From positions 66,032,043 through 66,096,042 of the forward strand of contig OX578281.1 in the NCBI GenBank assembly GCA_951217055.1: a stretch of 64,000 bases of DNA. Direction: 5' to 3'. Position 1 is the stretch's first letter, and every line of letters starts with the position of its first letter. The stretch comes from Gerris lacustris. Its lineage: Eukaryota > Arthropoda > Insecta > Hemiptera > Gerridae. A program made the translations under genes and the position numbers. This document shows positions 10,181-21,040 of the stretch, piece after piece. The notes under the pieces were generated by a model. It saw nothing but the letters and a program-made list of their open reading frames with translations, made no database searches and was not told where the DNA came from.

Positions 10181-11175
10181 AGCCCAGTTAATAAAGGTTT
10201 TTACCTGCATCTAATTAGGGGAAATCTGGATTTTTTTTCCTCATGATAGACCATGATAAGAGGTACATTCTCTCAAAAGTCCCCACTTCTCCCCCTTGCG
10301 CTTCCCCCCCTACCCCATCTTAAAGTTCAAAATTTACTTATTTTTCACTTTTTACGCAAAACTGTTTATTTTTTGAAGAGAAGTGTTATTAACAAAAATA
10401 TTTCTCACATAATTCTGCACAAAAATGGTCCTATGCATGTTTGATGTGAGACATAGCGTTTTCGAGATTTTGCTAAATTGATACATTAATTCGTAATAGA
10501 CAGACAAAAAATTGATCAATAGACAGACAGAAAAGGAACCAATTTAGAAAATGTAAAGAGCGCAGAAGGTTGAAATTAAGTTGGGCTATCTGCAGGCTAC
10601 TTGCGACAAACCATCCAAATTTCATATTAATCAGTAGAGTACTTTTGAAGATAAAGGTCTAAATAAATGTATGTTTGTGCGCATGTGCAAGATAAAGTAA
10701 TGGGCGCAGAAGGTATAAATTTATATGGGATCAACAATAGGCTAAGTATGGCTTACCATCTAAATTTCATTAAAATCAGAAGTGTTGTTTTTAACACATC
10801 TTGGTTCGAAAAAATGAAAAATTGGAATTTTTATCAACAATATCTCGAAAACGGTATGTCTCACTTCAAACATGCATAGGAAATTTTTTGTACGGAACTC
10901 GAATTCATTAATTTTTTGTGCATTATGTGAGAAATATTTTTGTTAATAACACTTCTCTTCAAAAAATAAACAGTTTTGCGTAAAAAGTGAAAAATAAGTA
11001 AATTTTGAACTTTAAGAGGGGGTAGGGGTGGGGGGGGGGGGGGGAAGCACAAGGGGGAGAAGTGAGGACTTTTGAGAGAATGTACCTCTTATCATGGTCT
11101 GTCATTAGGAAAAAATCCAGATTTCCCCTAATTAGTTGCGGGTACAGCCTGTTTTTGGCCTTTATTGACTGGGCT
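10181..11175. mobile_element. Foldback element, about 300-bp arms, Hel-1 fragment in loop
   Basis: Arms 10181-10475 and 10830-11175 are inverted copies (AATTAGGGGAAATCTGGATT, ATAAGAGGTACATTCTCTCA). Mirror-image ORFs of about 63 codons (10253-10444 and 10861-11052) are a by-product and have no known similarity. A C-rich stretch in the left arm corresponds to a 15-G run (11030-11044) in the right arm, so the homopolymer has grown on one side. The loop holds Hel-1 alpha-core sequence (about 10555-10802). Confidence 0.75.
10555..10802 (+). mobile_element. Hel-1 alpha-core fragment
   Basis: Carries GCGCAGAAGGTTGAAATTAA, the 'tctgcaggctact' block and CTAAATTTCATTAAAATCAG, as in the full-length copy. 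It lacks the hairpin and the 5' end. It lies in the loop of the foldback element. Confidence 0.65.
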
Positions 11176-11714
11176 AAAATAACTATTTGACAAAAGTATA
11201 GAAAACATATCGACATATTCATTTGTCTGTGCTCCTACTCCTTAAAAAATTTTTGTTCAATTGAAATTCCCGAAAACATTACAGGAAGCTAAACAAATCG
11301 TGACTACCATTCGAGACATAGATAAAAACATATCAGAATAACCGATATTTTCCATTAACTAATCACCACTTATTCAAAACAAAGAACGACAATCTCCTCA
11401 AACAATTGACAATGACATACAACACTCGCATAGAATACCATCTCCTACAAATAAATTAAAACCTCCTACCCTTTGCAAATATTGTCCCCAAAATAATTCC
11501 CCTAATTCTTCCCGTTGCTATTCACCGTGTAGTAACTACACACTCTAACAATGCGCATGTGCATACAAATGACATTCCCCCACAACTACAATACGAACAC
11601 CAACTTAGACGTTTGATGTTCCGGTTATATGGACATAAGAAATCACAGTGTACGACAAATATATTGGACAAAGACCCGACATTTAAATCTATAAATTATT
11701 TAAACTCTAGTATT
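11176..11714. other. Spacer, nothing recognised
   Basis: Unassigned AT-rich sequence between the foldback element and the Hel-1 3' end. A 61-codon ORF at 11559-11744 has no similarity I know. Confidence 0.45.
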
Positions 11715-12308
11715 GCTTCCGAGCTTACCGACGGTAACGGATAACAGACTATAATTTTTAGTTCTCCGATTTCAAAAATTCCCAAGACAGAAATCCATTT
11801 CAAACATCAGAAAATATTTATGGTTACGTCTGTCTGTCGCTCAATTTTTGGGAACCAACATATATCTGAAAAACTACTCGTCCGATTTATATTAAATTTA
11901 GATGGTAGGTCATAATTAGCCCATTGTTGGTCCCATATAAGTTTCAACCTTCTGCGCTTATTTGTTTCTCTTCCACATGCGCACAAACACACATTTATTT
12001 ACAGCAATATCTTCACAAGTACTCATCTGATTTCTATGAAATTTGGATGGTTTGTCGGAAGTAGCCTGCAGATGTTCCCATATTAATTTCAACTGCCTGC
12101 GCTTTTTAAATTTTGCTAAATAGATACTTTAATTAACGTAAAAAATCAAAACAATTTTGACTTATTAAATAGCTTCTGTTACCTTCGGTAAGCAAAGCAA
12201 AAAACGGGGGAGAAAATTAAATAAATTAGACAATAATGACTTTTAAAATTTAAAAAAGACTAAAGTACGTGCTAGAATGCGAGGAAGCTATGTGCCACAC
12301 TGATTGAA
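11715..12308 (-). mobile_element. Hel-1 copy, inverted, decayed
   Basis: The 3' hairpin begins at 11715 (GCTTCCGAGCTTACCGACGG), followed by alpha core with the 'gtcataattagcccattg' and 'gtagcctgcaga' blocks, and the complement of the 5' module at 12279-12306. A second, partial hairpin in the opposite sense (about 12171-12195) shows that two copies were joined. The GTCY tract is reduced to a few units near 11827. Confidence 0.65.
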
Positions 12309-12603
12309 AGTTTATTTTATCAAGATAATAATATATATATTCTGAGAATAGATATGCGATTTTGTATTTTATTTATTTAGAAAAGCATTCCTTTGATTCT
12401 AGAATATCGATTATGTTAATAAATAAACAAACAAAAAAAAAACCCCAGATGGCTTTTAATAAAGTGGTTCTCATAGTAAGAGATGAAGGCTTTTAGACTG
12501 CGATTTTAAAAGAAAGTGAGCATTTAAGCATTGTGTCACAATAATAATAAATATTGACAATTTCTAGAGCAATTATTAGATATTTCCGTGAAATAGAATC
12601 ATC

Positions 12604-12828
12604 TATAGAACCTGGGGGTTCAATTATAGAACCTAAGGCCACAAGTATAGAACCTGGGGCTGCAACTATAGAACCTAAGGCCACAACTGTATAACCTGAG
12701 GCTACAACTATAGAACCTGGGACTGCAAGTATAGAACCCGAGACCACAACTATACAACCTAGGGCTGGAACTATAGAACCTGGGGCTGCAACTATAGAAC
12801 CTGAGGCCACAAATATAGAACCTAGGGC
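12604..12828. repeat. 21-bp minisatellite (about 10.7 units)
   Basis: Units read TATAGAACCTGGGGCTGCAAC, alternating with a GGCCACAAC type. Since 21 is divisible by three, two frames on the minus strand stay open across it. One (12493-12810) reads as 7-residue repeats like GSIVAAP and another (12620-12886) as FYSCSPR-like repeats. No start context, splice signal or flanking coding sequence supports translation. Confidence 0.9.
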
Positions 12829-13871
12829 AACAAACAGAGAAAGGGGAAAATGCTAAAAATGTGCATTGCGGGTAATTTTCAATCAAAAAAGGTTTCAGTT
12901 AAAAAACCTGCGATTAATACCTTCGACTGTAGTTTCCCATTTTATGATTAGATATTGATGAAAATAATGGTAGCTCTTTTTACGTAGAGGATTTTAAAAG
13001 TTAGTTTAAATCATTTATAAGGATTAGTTGGAAAACGTTGTTCCATATTCTGTAATCGAGAATTTTTTTAAATTAGCTTTTTAATCGCTACCAATAATAA
13101 AATTGAATATCAATAGAATACATTTTACATTGATTAGTCTAGATTGAATTAAATCCAATTATCAACAGAAAATAAGGATAAAATGGGAAACAATAGAATC
13201 AAATCCACTTAAAAATACATTCGAATAGTCCTATTATTTTTTACAATATCATACGTGTTGATGGATGAAAAGCTCAGGGGGATTAAGGAAATGAAGTATG
13301 TTCATAAAATGACGGAATTTGAAATTCCATTTAACAGGGAAGAGAATCAATTCGTTTTTAACGGAATTCAATTAAAGCCGATTACATGGACTAATCAGGG
13401 GGGGGGGGGGGAACCTTGTGAACTCATTACTAGTTAAGGGTTGCGATTCTACCGTATAACCGAGAGTGGGAAGCTGGAGCGAAACCCAAGGGAATTGCGA
13501 CGACTTGCAGTTGAACTTCCACTCCGGTCTATTTCCAGTTTAATTTATAGTTGAAGGACTGCCAGGATGTAAAGGCTGTTTTGTGGTAATGACCACTAAT
13601 AGAGTCGAGTGGGAGTTCGGGAAACACTTAATGACCCGGTGACAACTCTTAAGTGACACTTAATCGGGTGAAATAATAGGAAATACTTAATTTTATAACC
13701 TAGAAGTAAAATACAAACTCCCTCTACTCCTAAGAATTCCAACACTACAACCACTATTCAACAAACCATATATGAACGAATCCACCGTATAAAACTAGTT
13801 AATTTTGCTCATTTTTTTGCATAATGCCATGATCACATTTATTATAAACACATACATTTGTCATGAATAAA
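12829..13871. other. Spacer with no recognised gene
   Basis: Contains a 60-codon ORF (13255-13437) that runs through a 14-G run (13398-13411), and a somewhat GC-richer stretch at 13440-13690 with no identifiable content. Confidence 0.45.
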
Positions 13872-14665
13872 CTTATATTAAACAGCTGACAGTTAACTGG
13901 AAACAATTTTATTTATAAACAGCTGATCGGATATATTAAACAAGCTGATAGATAACAATAAACAATTTTATTTATAAGCAACTGTAATCGGAATAAAAAA
14001 TAGTAATATTTCTAAAAATATTTTAAATTAAAAAGCATTTTTTCCTGTTGTTATATCCCCCCCCCCCCCTCTTAAATGAAAATATAACAAAAGTGAACAT
14101 ATCAACAATAACTGTAATATTAAGGCTCTACCGCCCTTTGAGATTAGAAAAAAACAGTAAAATTAAAATTTTATTGGTTCTAAGCAAGATATCAAAATTC
14201 TAAGTACAGGCTTCATTCCCAATTTTAATTCTGCACAATTTGAGCCCTATTTCAACTTCCTATGATAAATAGTAAAGAAATAGTTGTAGTATTTATTGTA
14301 GTAGGGAGTTGAAAGAGGGCTCAAATTATGCAGAATTAAAATTAGGAATGAAGCCTGTACTTAGATTTTTGATATCTTGTTTAGAACCAATAGGTACAAT
14401 TTTCATTTTATGATTTTTCTAACCTCAATGGGTGGTAGAGCCTTAAAGAGCTTTCTAACGACATGCATCATGAAGGGCAAATACTATTTTAACTTTTCAA
14501 CCCCGTACCCCTGTGTACCAATTTAGACAATTTCAGATATATACCTTCCTGTGGTTGGTCACTATGACAGTGCAGAATTTTGTGTGGAACGGTTCAGCCG
14601 TTCAGGAGGAGTATGTGTCCAACAAAATACAAAGTGTAGTATAAGAGCTTCGCTTCGCTCAGCTC
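13872..14665 (+). mobile_element. Hel-3, copy 1, carrying a MITE
   Basis: Matches 62350-62738 on both sides of an inserted MITE. The 3' end is GAGCTTCGCTTCGCTCAGCTC at 14645-14665, able to fold by GAGC/GCTC pairing. The left part holds a direct repeat of about 57 bp (13880-13937, 13938-13990) built on AACAATTTTATTTATAA, and a 13-C run (14057-14069). No coding sequence. The architecture resembles Hel-1 and Hel-2 (3' terminal hairpin, no transposase), so a Helentron-like origin is inferred. Confidence 0.6.
14124..14442. mobile_element. Hairpin MITE with TTAA target duplication
   Basis: Ends are GGCTCTACC and GGTAGAGCC, directly flanked by TTAA at 14120-14123 and 14443-14446. Nearly the whole 319 bp folds on itself with arms of about 140 bp (AGTACAGGCTTCATTCC against its complement). 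The paralogous Hel-3 copy near 62498 reads CTCTTAAAGAGC with a single TTAA and no insert, so it shows the empty site. TTAA duplication points to piggyBac- or Kolobok-type mobilisation; the ends alone do not decide which. Confidence 0.9.
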
Positions 14666-14915
14666 AATTAATAGAGATTTCTATGAATCCCCTCCCAAAA
14701 AAGTCCCTCCACGTTCCAGACTCCCCCCTCCCAAAAAAGTCAGTTTATCAAAGTAGTGATATCTACATTGTGGCCAAGTCTTCTCTATCTTTAGTTCATA
14801 GCCTCACTTTACTCCTACTTTTATGAGCAAGATTGGTCTTTTATTTTGATTTCCTACCATTATACTAGTGTCTAAATGAGACATTGAGCTGAAGATAAGA
14901 GATCAGATGAAGATT

Positions 14916-15395
14916 AAGTCTGGCAATTTGTGGCACATACCTTCCTCGCGTCTTATTTCATATACGTTTATGATTTTATGCTTCTACAACCTATAATATT
15001 CAAATTTATTTAATTCCCCTCCCCCCCCCCCCTCATTTTTTTAAACCCGTCAAAAAAAATTTGATTTTTTGATTGAAATAAATCTAGGGCTGTCTGCGGG
15101 CTACTTTCTACAAACCATCCAAATTTACAGAGTACTTTTGAAGTTGTAATAAATGTAAATAAATGTATGTTTGTGCACAAGGTTAAAAATAATGGGACCC
15201 ACAATGGGCTAATTATTACCTACCATCCCATCCTAATTTCATTCAAATCGGACGAGAAGTTTTTAAGATATTTTTGGTTAGCAAACAATGACAGACAGAC
15301 ACGGAACCAAAAATGTTTCCTGATGTCTAGAACGGATTTCTATCTTGGAAATTTTTAAATCGGATACAAAAAAATATTTCTTTAGAACAGTCACT
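14916..15395 (+). mobile_element. Hel-1 copy, alpha core, short
   Basis: The 5' module starts at about 14916-14920 (CTGGCAATTTGTGGCACATA). The alpha core follows, including 'ctgcgggctactttctac' and 'gggctaattattacctacc', a short GACA tract near 15290 and the segment 'acacggaaccaaaaatg'. The 3' hairpin is eroded. A 12-C run lies at 15021-15032. Confidence 0.65.
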
Positions 15396-15661
15396 TAAAT
15401 TAAAATAAGATAAGATATTATATCTATTTAGATAAGTTATTATTCCTATTTGAAGACCAACAACTCAAATCAACCATTTATAGTTATTGGAATAAATGTG
15501 GTTGCCTTAGCTTGGCAATAACAAATCATTTCGAGGTGAATTCTAGCGGTCGTGACACTACTCGATTTTTATAAATGCCTTGGACATACACATATTACAT
15601 ATATTGCCGCATGTAATTCATGCGTATAACAAGTTTAGGCGTAAACTCTATCTTTACTATA

Positions 15662-16221
15662 TTCTTATTACGAGGTCTCTAGGGATGAAGAAAAGATAAA
15701 ATTTTTCATTTTGTTAAGCTATATTTTGCCCAAACCTGGGCATCTTCAGGCTTAAACTGTACTATCCAGAAAATATTATCACAGAAATGTAACCATTAAC
15801 ATTATAACAATTACAAATAACAAATTACAAGTTTGGAGTAAACGTTAAAAACAAAACCAACTCTCCCATTACCTATATTGTTAACGAGTTACTCTATGAG
15901 TAACTTAATGGTTACATTTCTATGATGATATTTTCTGGATAGTACAATAATTCAAGCCTGAAGGTGCCCAGGTATGGGCGAAATATAGCTTAACAAAAAG
16001 AAAATGTTATCTTTTCTTTTTTCTGGATAGTACAATAATTCAAGCCTGAAGGTGCCCAGGTATGGGCGAAATATAGCTTAACAAAAAGAAAATGTTATCT
16101 TTTCTTTTTTCTGGATAGTACAATAATTCAAGCCTGAAGGTGCCCAGGTATGGGCGAAATATAGCTTAACAAAAAGAAAATGTTATCTTTTCTTCATCCC
16201 TAGAGACCTTGTAATAAGAAT
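15662..16221. mobile_element. Foldback element with one arm expanded
   Basis: The left end TTCTTATTACGAGGTCTCTA is matched in inverse at the right end (16180-16221, TAGAGACCTTGTAATAAGAA). The left arm covers about 15662-15800 and its complement lies at 15905-16221. The right arm is lengthened by two additional copies of an 88-bp unit. No coding sequence. Confidence 0.8.
15933..16196. repeat. Three tandem 88-bp units, practically identical
   Basis: Units start TTCTGGATAGTACAATAATT at 15933, 16021 and 16109. The first two are identical and the third differs only at its last few bases, where the element end begins, so the duplication is recent or an assembly effect. Confidence 0.95.
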
Positions 16222-17008
16222 TATTGAAACATAAGGGATCATCTAAAAATAAAAATAGACAATCTACCTTTACTTCTGAAGAAAGAAATATTCCCAAAGT
16301 CTAATCACTAAATCATCCTAGTAACAAATCAATTAGCTGTATTTATAGGTGTTATAACAAAATATTCAACAAATAAATTATTAATGGAAAAATACGTTGA
16401 CTATAAATATTTTCATTTAAATGTTGAAATCACTAACATAAATCTCTGACATTTATTTGACTTATTGCTACTTCGCATTTTGAATAACAAGTGGAACGAG
16501 AAACTAGAATAGAATTTAAATAGTCGACAATTACAGCTGATGCGGGTGGTACAATTAGAGCTAGAACTGACAACAGATTAATGCACTGATAATCTTTCCC
16601 TACACGACAATGAATACTAAATCCACATCGCGTGTAACACTAACGTCAAAATTAGTTATAACCTTCTTTTTATGGTAAAAATTCACTTCTTCTCTGTATA
16701 GGTCTACAAGTTAAAATGAAAATAATAAAATGGTTTTTCATTCCTATTTTTACCAATGTCTAATTTATTTTCTTTGTTTAATGTTGAAATAATAAATATC
16801 TTATTTCAATGAATAAATTTATTGTGTTCCTTGAATTCATTCTGTCACTATCCAAAATAGGCCCTTCAGCGTATTAATTACTGGCAAACCATATTAGACT
16901 GTCTAATGGTGAGGACCAAAATTATGATTTCTAGTTTAAAAAATTAAGGTCATACATTCAAAAATAATTTTTGACATTGGCAGAAAGAGTACCAGTGGGC
17001 AGACGAAA
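16222..17008. other. AT-rich spacer, nothing recognised
   Basis: No repeat ends, RNA gene or ORF of note was seen. Confidence 0.5.
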
Positions 17009-20000
17009 TAGTCCAGTCATTTGGTAGTTTAGACAGGAAAAAATTGCTGAAGAATTTTTCTCGACGGATCTATATGTTTTTTGGGGTGCTGAATCTGAAA
17101 ATCCAGTTATCGACTAGATTCGGATATGGCTTCACCATGAAAATGGTGAAAAACCATGAAATTTCGGAAGTAGTTTTAGTTTTTCGCCTATAACTCCGAA
17201 ACGACGCATCCTAGAGAAAAATTACTTCTTAGCAAAATGAAAGCTGATAAAATTTTCTAAAACATAAGACTACAACTAGCTCATTATCTTTTTTCGTTTG
17301 GCCGCTAGAGCGCGCTAAAGATTGACCATAGTTTTTAAGTTACCCAAAATCTTCGAATTTCAGACTTTCAAAGCCTAGTATACCCCGCAGGATACCCTAA
17401 AAGGGCATCCTTAGGCCCCAGACCTGTTGAGGGTACCTGGGGAGGACCTAGCTGAGACCTGTTTAAGGGGGGGGGGGGGGTATTTGTTTCGTCAAGTACG
17501 CAAGGTGGCCACTCTTCCCCTCTCCGCCTTCATTTGTGTTTGGTCCCGCATTCCTAAACCCAAACAGTGATACAGTCAGTTGCCTTCCAATTGGAAATTA
17601 TCACTTTTTAAATAATTAAAATTTAATTATTACCTAATTAAAAATGAATACACTTTTTAAATACAAAAAATTACCACTTGGTAATCACCGAGTTAGTTTT
17701 GGACGAGTGCTATTTTTCCAGATTTCGTGAATTAAAATGCCGAATGAGAATTGTATAGCCATCCATGACGAAAAAAGCGTAAGTGCAAGAGTTTCATTTT
17801 TAGGAATCATGATTTAAATTTTCTAATTTTCTTACTCTTACATTTTTTTATTATTTATTTCGCAACTGTGAACCCTAAGACATTTAGGTAGAATGGCTCT
17901 TAATCTACCAGGGTATCAAAAGCAAAAAGTTTCCTTATAGGAGGGAAAACTAAGAAAATAAAAAAAAAATCTGTACTTAAGCCAAATTGAATTAAGATTT
18001 ACATCACTATTACTTAGGGAAACGAGCGTAAATGCCATTAAAATATTTTTAATAGTAATTATTACTAGTAATCCTTAGCAAAATGTTTGTCCTACTCTTT
18101 TTTGTTATCCCTATCATGCTCCTCTCCATGGATCTCACTGTTACTCTTAGATTGTTTAGTATCCTTCTATTTAAAACCCCAAGTGTTGCATCCATGTGTA
18201 ATTGGGAGGACTGTATGTGTCCATAATTTACTTTTTTTGTACATCTTTACTGGATTAAAACATTATTTCATTTTTATAATATAATCGCCAACCAATCGTC
18301 TGCTCACCTCTCTAATTGTACTTTCATTCTTAGCTAATAGTCTGCCCCAGGTAGATAATATATTCTTCTACCTCTTCTACTTCTTTTCCTTTTATGACAA
18401 CTCGTTGATTTCTTCAATTACAGTTAATTTTAATTAGTTTTGTTTTTGCCACATTTATTTCTAGCCCGACTTCCTTTCCTTCCCTTTCCAATTCTGCTAC
18501 CATTTCTTGTACCTCATCTACCGAATTCCCGATAGGAGCTATATCATCTGCAAATTTCATGTATTGCAGTCTTTCACCATTTATATTTATTCCTTTGTTT
18601 TCCCAGTTAAGCTTCTTAAACAAACGTTCCATGACTCCTATCAAGAATGTTGCCGATGGCACATCGCCTTGACTTAAGCCTCTTTCTACAAGGATTTCTC
18701 CCTATTTAATTTTTTATTTTTGCTCCTTTATAAATGAATTTAATTAGATTTATATATATTTCCTCTATTTCATTTGCCCTTAACATTTTAAAAATATTCT
18801 TCGTAAAAATGCTGTCAAATGCATTTTATAATTGATAAATAATATTGCCAATGGTATTTGATACTCATTTGCCTTTTCCATGATTTGCTGAACAACTAAG
18901 ATACCATCATTAGTACTGAAATTTCTTTTGAATCCAACCTGGTCAATACTATTATTTTCCTCTCAATCCTACGAGTCACTAAACTCTTAAATATTTTATA
19001 TATTACACCTAGTAAAGTAATAAGCCTGTAGTTCTCTATATGAGTAGGTACACATTTTAAATTAATTTGACAGTTTATTGTTTAATTTCTTAGATTTATT
19101 AATAAAACACTAAATGTATTAGTAATTTAATTTATTCATTTTTTGTAACATTTTTTTAAAATTAGTATAATTTGTTGACAAAACATAATATAAAATTTTA
19201 CAAAACAGGCATGATAAATCTTTACAAAATAAACCTTACAAAACATTAAAAAAATCTTTAGTACAAATAAAAATATAATACTTAAATTTAAAAATAGATA
19301 AATATATATTTATGTTTAGTAAGGTTATTTTGTAAAGATTTATTAGGTATGTATTGTAAGATTTTATATTATGTTTTGCCAACAAATAATACTCATTTCT
19401 TAAAAATGTTTACGAAAAATTAGAAAATTTTAATTACTAATATATTTAGTGTTTTATTAATAAATTTAACAAATTAAACAATAAACTGCCAAATTAATTT
19501 AAAATGTGTACTTATGCTATGGATTAAGAGTAATAATGACTAATAAAAATATTTTAATGGCATTTACGCTCGTTTCGCTAAGTAATAGTGATGCAAATCT
19601 TAATGCAATTTGGCTTAAGTAGGTACCGACTTTTTTTGAGTTTCTTAGTTTTCCCTCGTATAAGAAAACTTTATTGATAAGCTTTTGATACCCTGGTAGA
19701 TTATGAGCCAGGCAGTATAATGCTCATTCGGCATTTAATTTAATTCACGAAATCTGGAAAAATAGCACTCGTCCAAAATCAATTAACTCGGTGATTACCG
19801 AGTGGTAATTTTTTGTATTTACAAAGTGTATTCATTTTTAATTAGGTAATAATTAAATTTTAATTATTTAACAGCGATAATTTACAATTGGAAGGCAACT
19901 GACTGTATCACTGTTTGGGTTTAGGAATGCGGGACCAAACACAAAGGAAGGCGGAGAGGGGAAGAGTTGCCACCTTGCGTACTTGACGAAACAAATACCT

Positions 20001-20491
20001 CCCCTCCCCCCCCCCCCCCCCATTAAACAGGTCTCAGCTAGGTCCTCCCCAGGTACCCTTAACAGGTCTGGGGCCTAAGGATGCCCTTTTAGGGTATCCT
20101 GCGGGGTATACTAGGCTTTGAAAGTCTGAAATTCGAAGATTTTGGGTAACTTAAAAACTATGGTCAATCTTTAGCGCGCTCTAGCGGCTAAACGAAAAAA
20201 GATAATGAGCTAATTGTAGTCTTATGTTTTAGAAAATTTTATCAGCTTTCATTTTGCTAAGAAGTAATTTTTCTCTAGGATGCGTCGTTTCGGAGTTATA
20301 GGCGAAAAACTAAAACTACTTCCGAAATTTCATGGTTTTTCACCATTTTCATGGTGTAAGCCATATCCGAATCTAGTCGATAACTGGATTTTCAGATTCA
20401 GCACCCCAAAAAACATATAGATCCGTCGAGAAAAATTCTTCAGCAATTTTTTCCTGAATCGACTACTTTCCGTCACCAAATGACTGGACTA
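17009..20491. mobile_element. Giant palindrome, arms about 1.2 kb, centred near 19280
   Basis: Sequence from TAGTCCAGTCATTTGGT (17009-17025) to about 18079, resuming at about 19045-19240, is matched in inverse by 19318-20491, which ends ACCAAATGACTGGACTA. The outer 700 bp of the arms look about 97% alike by eye and the inner parts are more diverged. The left arm has two extra segments: a LINE fragment (about 18080-19044) and about 130 bp at 17763-17891. The matched G/C runs (17467-17480 and 20006-20021) differ in length. No ORF is shared by the arms. It could be the remains of a large foldback transposon or an inverted duplication of an older repeat. Confidence 0.85.
18325..18995 (-). pseudogene. 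RTE-like non-LTR reverse transcriptase fragment
   Basis: On the minus strand one can follow, in order, an RT motif QVGFKRNFSTNDGI (about 18900-18950), VVQQIMEKANEYQ, a degraded AFDS block, RGLSQGD (about 18670), LFKKLNWENKGI, the catalytic loop FADD (about 18535) and KVGLEINVAKTK, then a GKEVEEVEEY-like segment. Only the 82-codon piece at 18414-18662 is continuously open; the rest carries stops and frameshifts. FADD replaces the more common YADD. The order and motif style fit the RTE type of endonuclease-RT LINEs (family knowledge; clade not proven). No endonuclease domain or 3' tail was found. It interrupts the left arm of the giant palindrome. Confidence 0.8.
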
Positions 20492-20565
20492 AAACACAAA
20501 AACAGATTGCGGAATTAGGGATTTTAAGTATTAACAGAATGTCTAACAAAAACAATAATAAAAAA

Positions 20566-21000
20566 TAGACTGCCAATTAGTGTGGCACATAGCTTCCTCG
20601 CATCCTATCATGTACTATAACAATTATTGTTAGATTACTTTATTGCCATTTTGTTTATTTTGTAAAAACTATTAATAGTTTTAGCGAACTTTAACACTTC
20701 ATAGTGGTGTCGCTGTTGGTTTTACTAAAAAATTGTATTTGAAAAAAATGTTTGCCTCATTGAATAGATGAAGTTAAATTTTTTCCCCGACCAAAAATTC
20801 CAATTTTAAATTTAAAGTTCACGTTTACGCGAGAGTTGTTCTTGAACGCTTGGACGGATAACGTTGTCCAACGAACTCGTCCTGGGCATTGGTAAAATGA
20901 ACATGTCTACCAAATTTCATCAAAATCGGTCGACATTTACTCAAGTTATCGTCGCACGTTTCATAATTCGCGGACACACAGACCGACAGACAGACAGACC

Positions 21001-21040
<40 letters not shown>

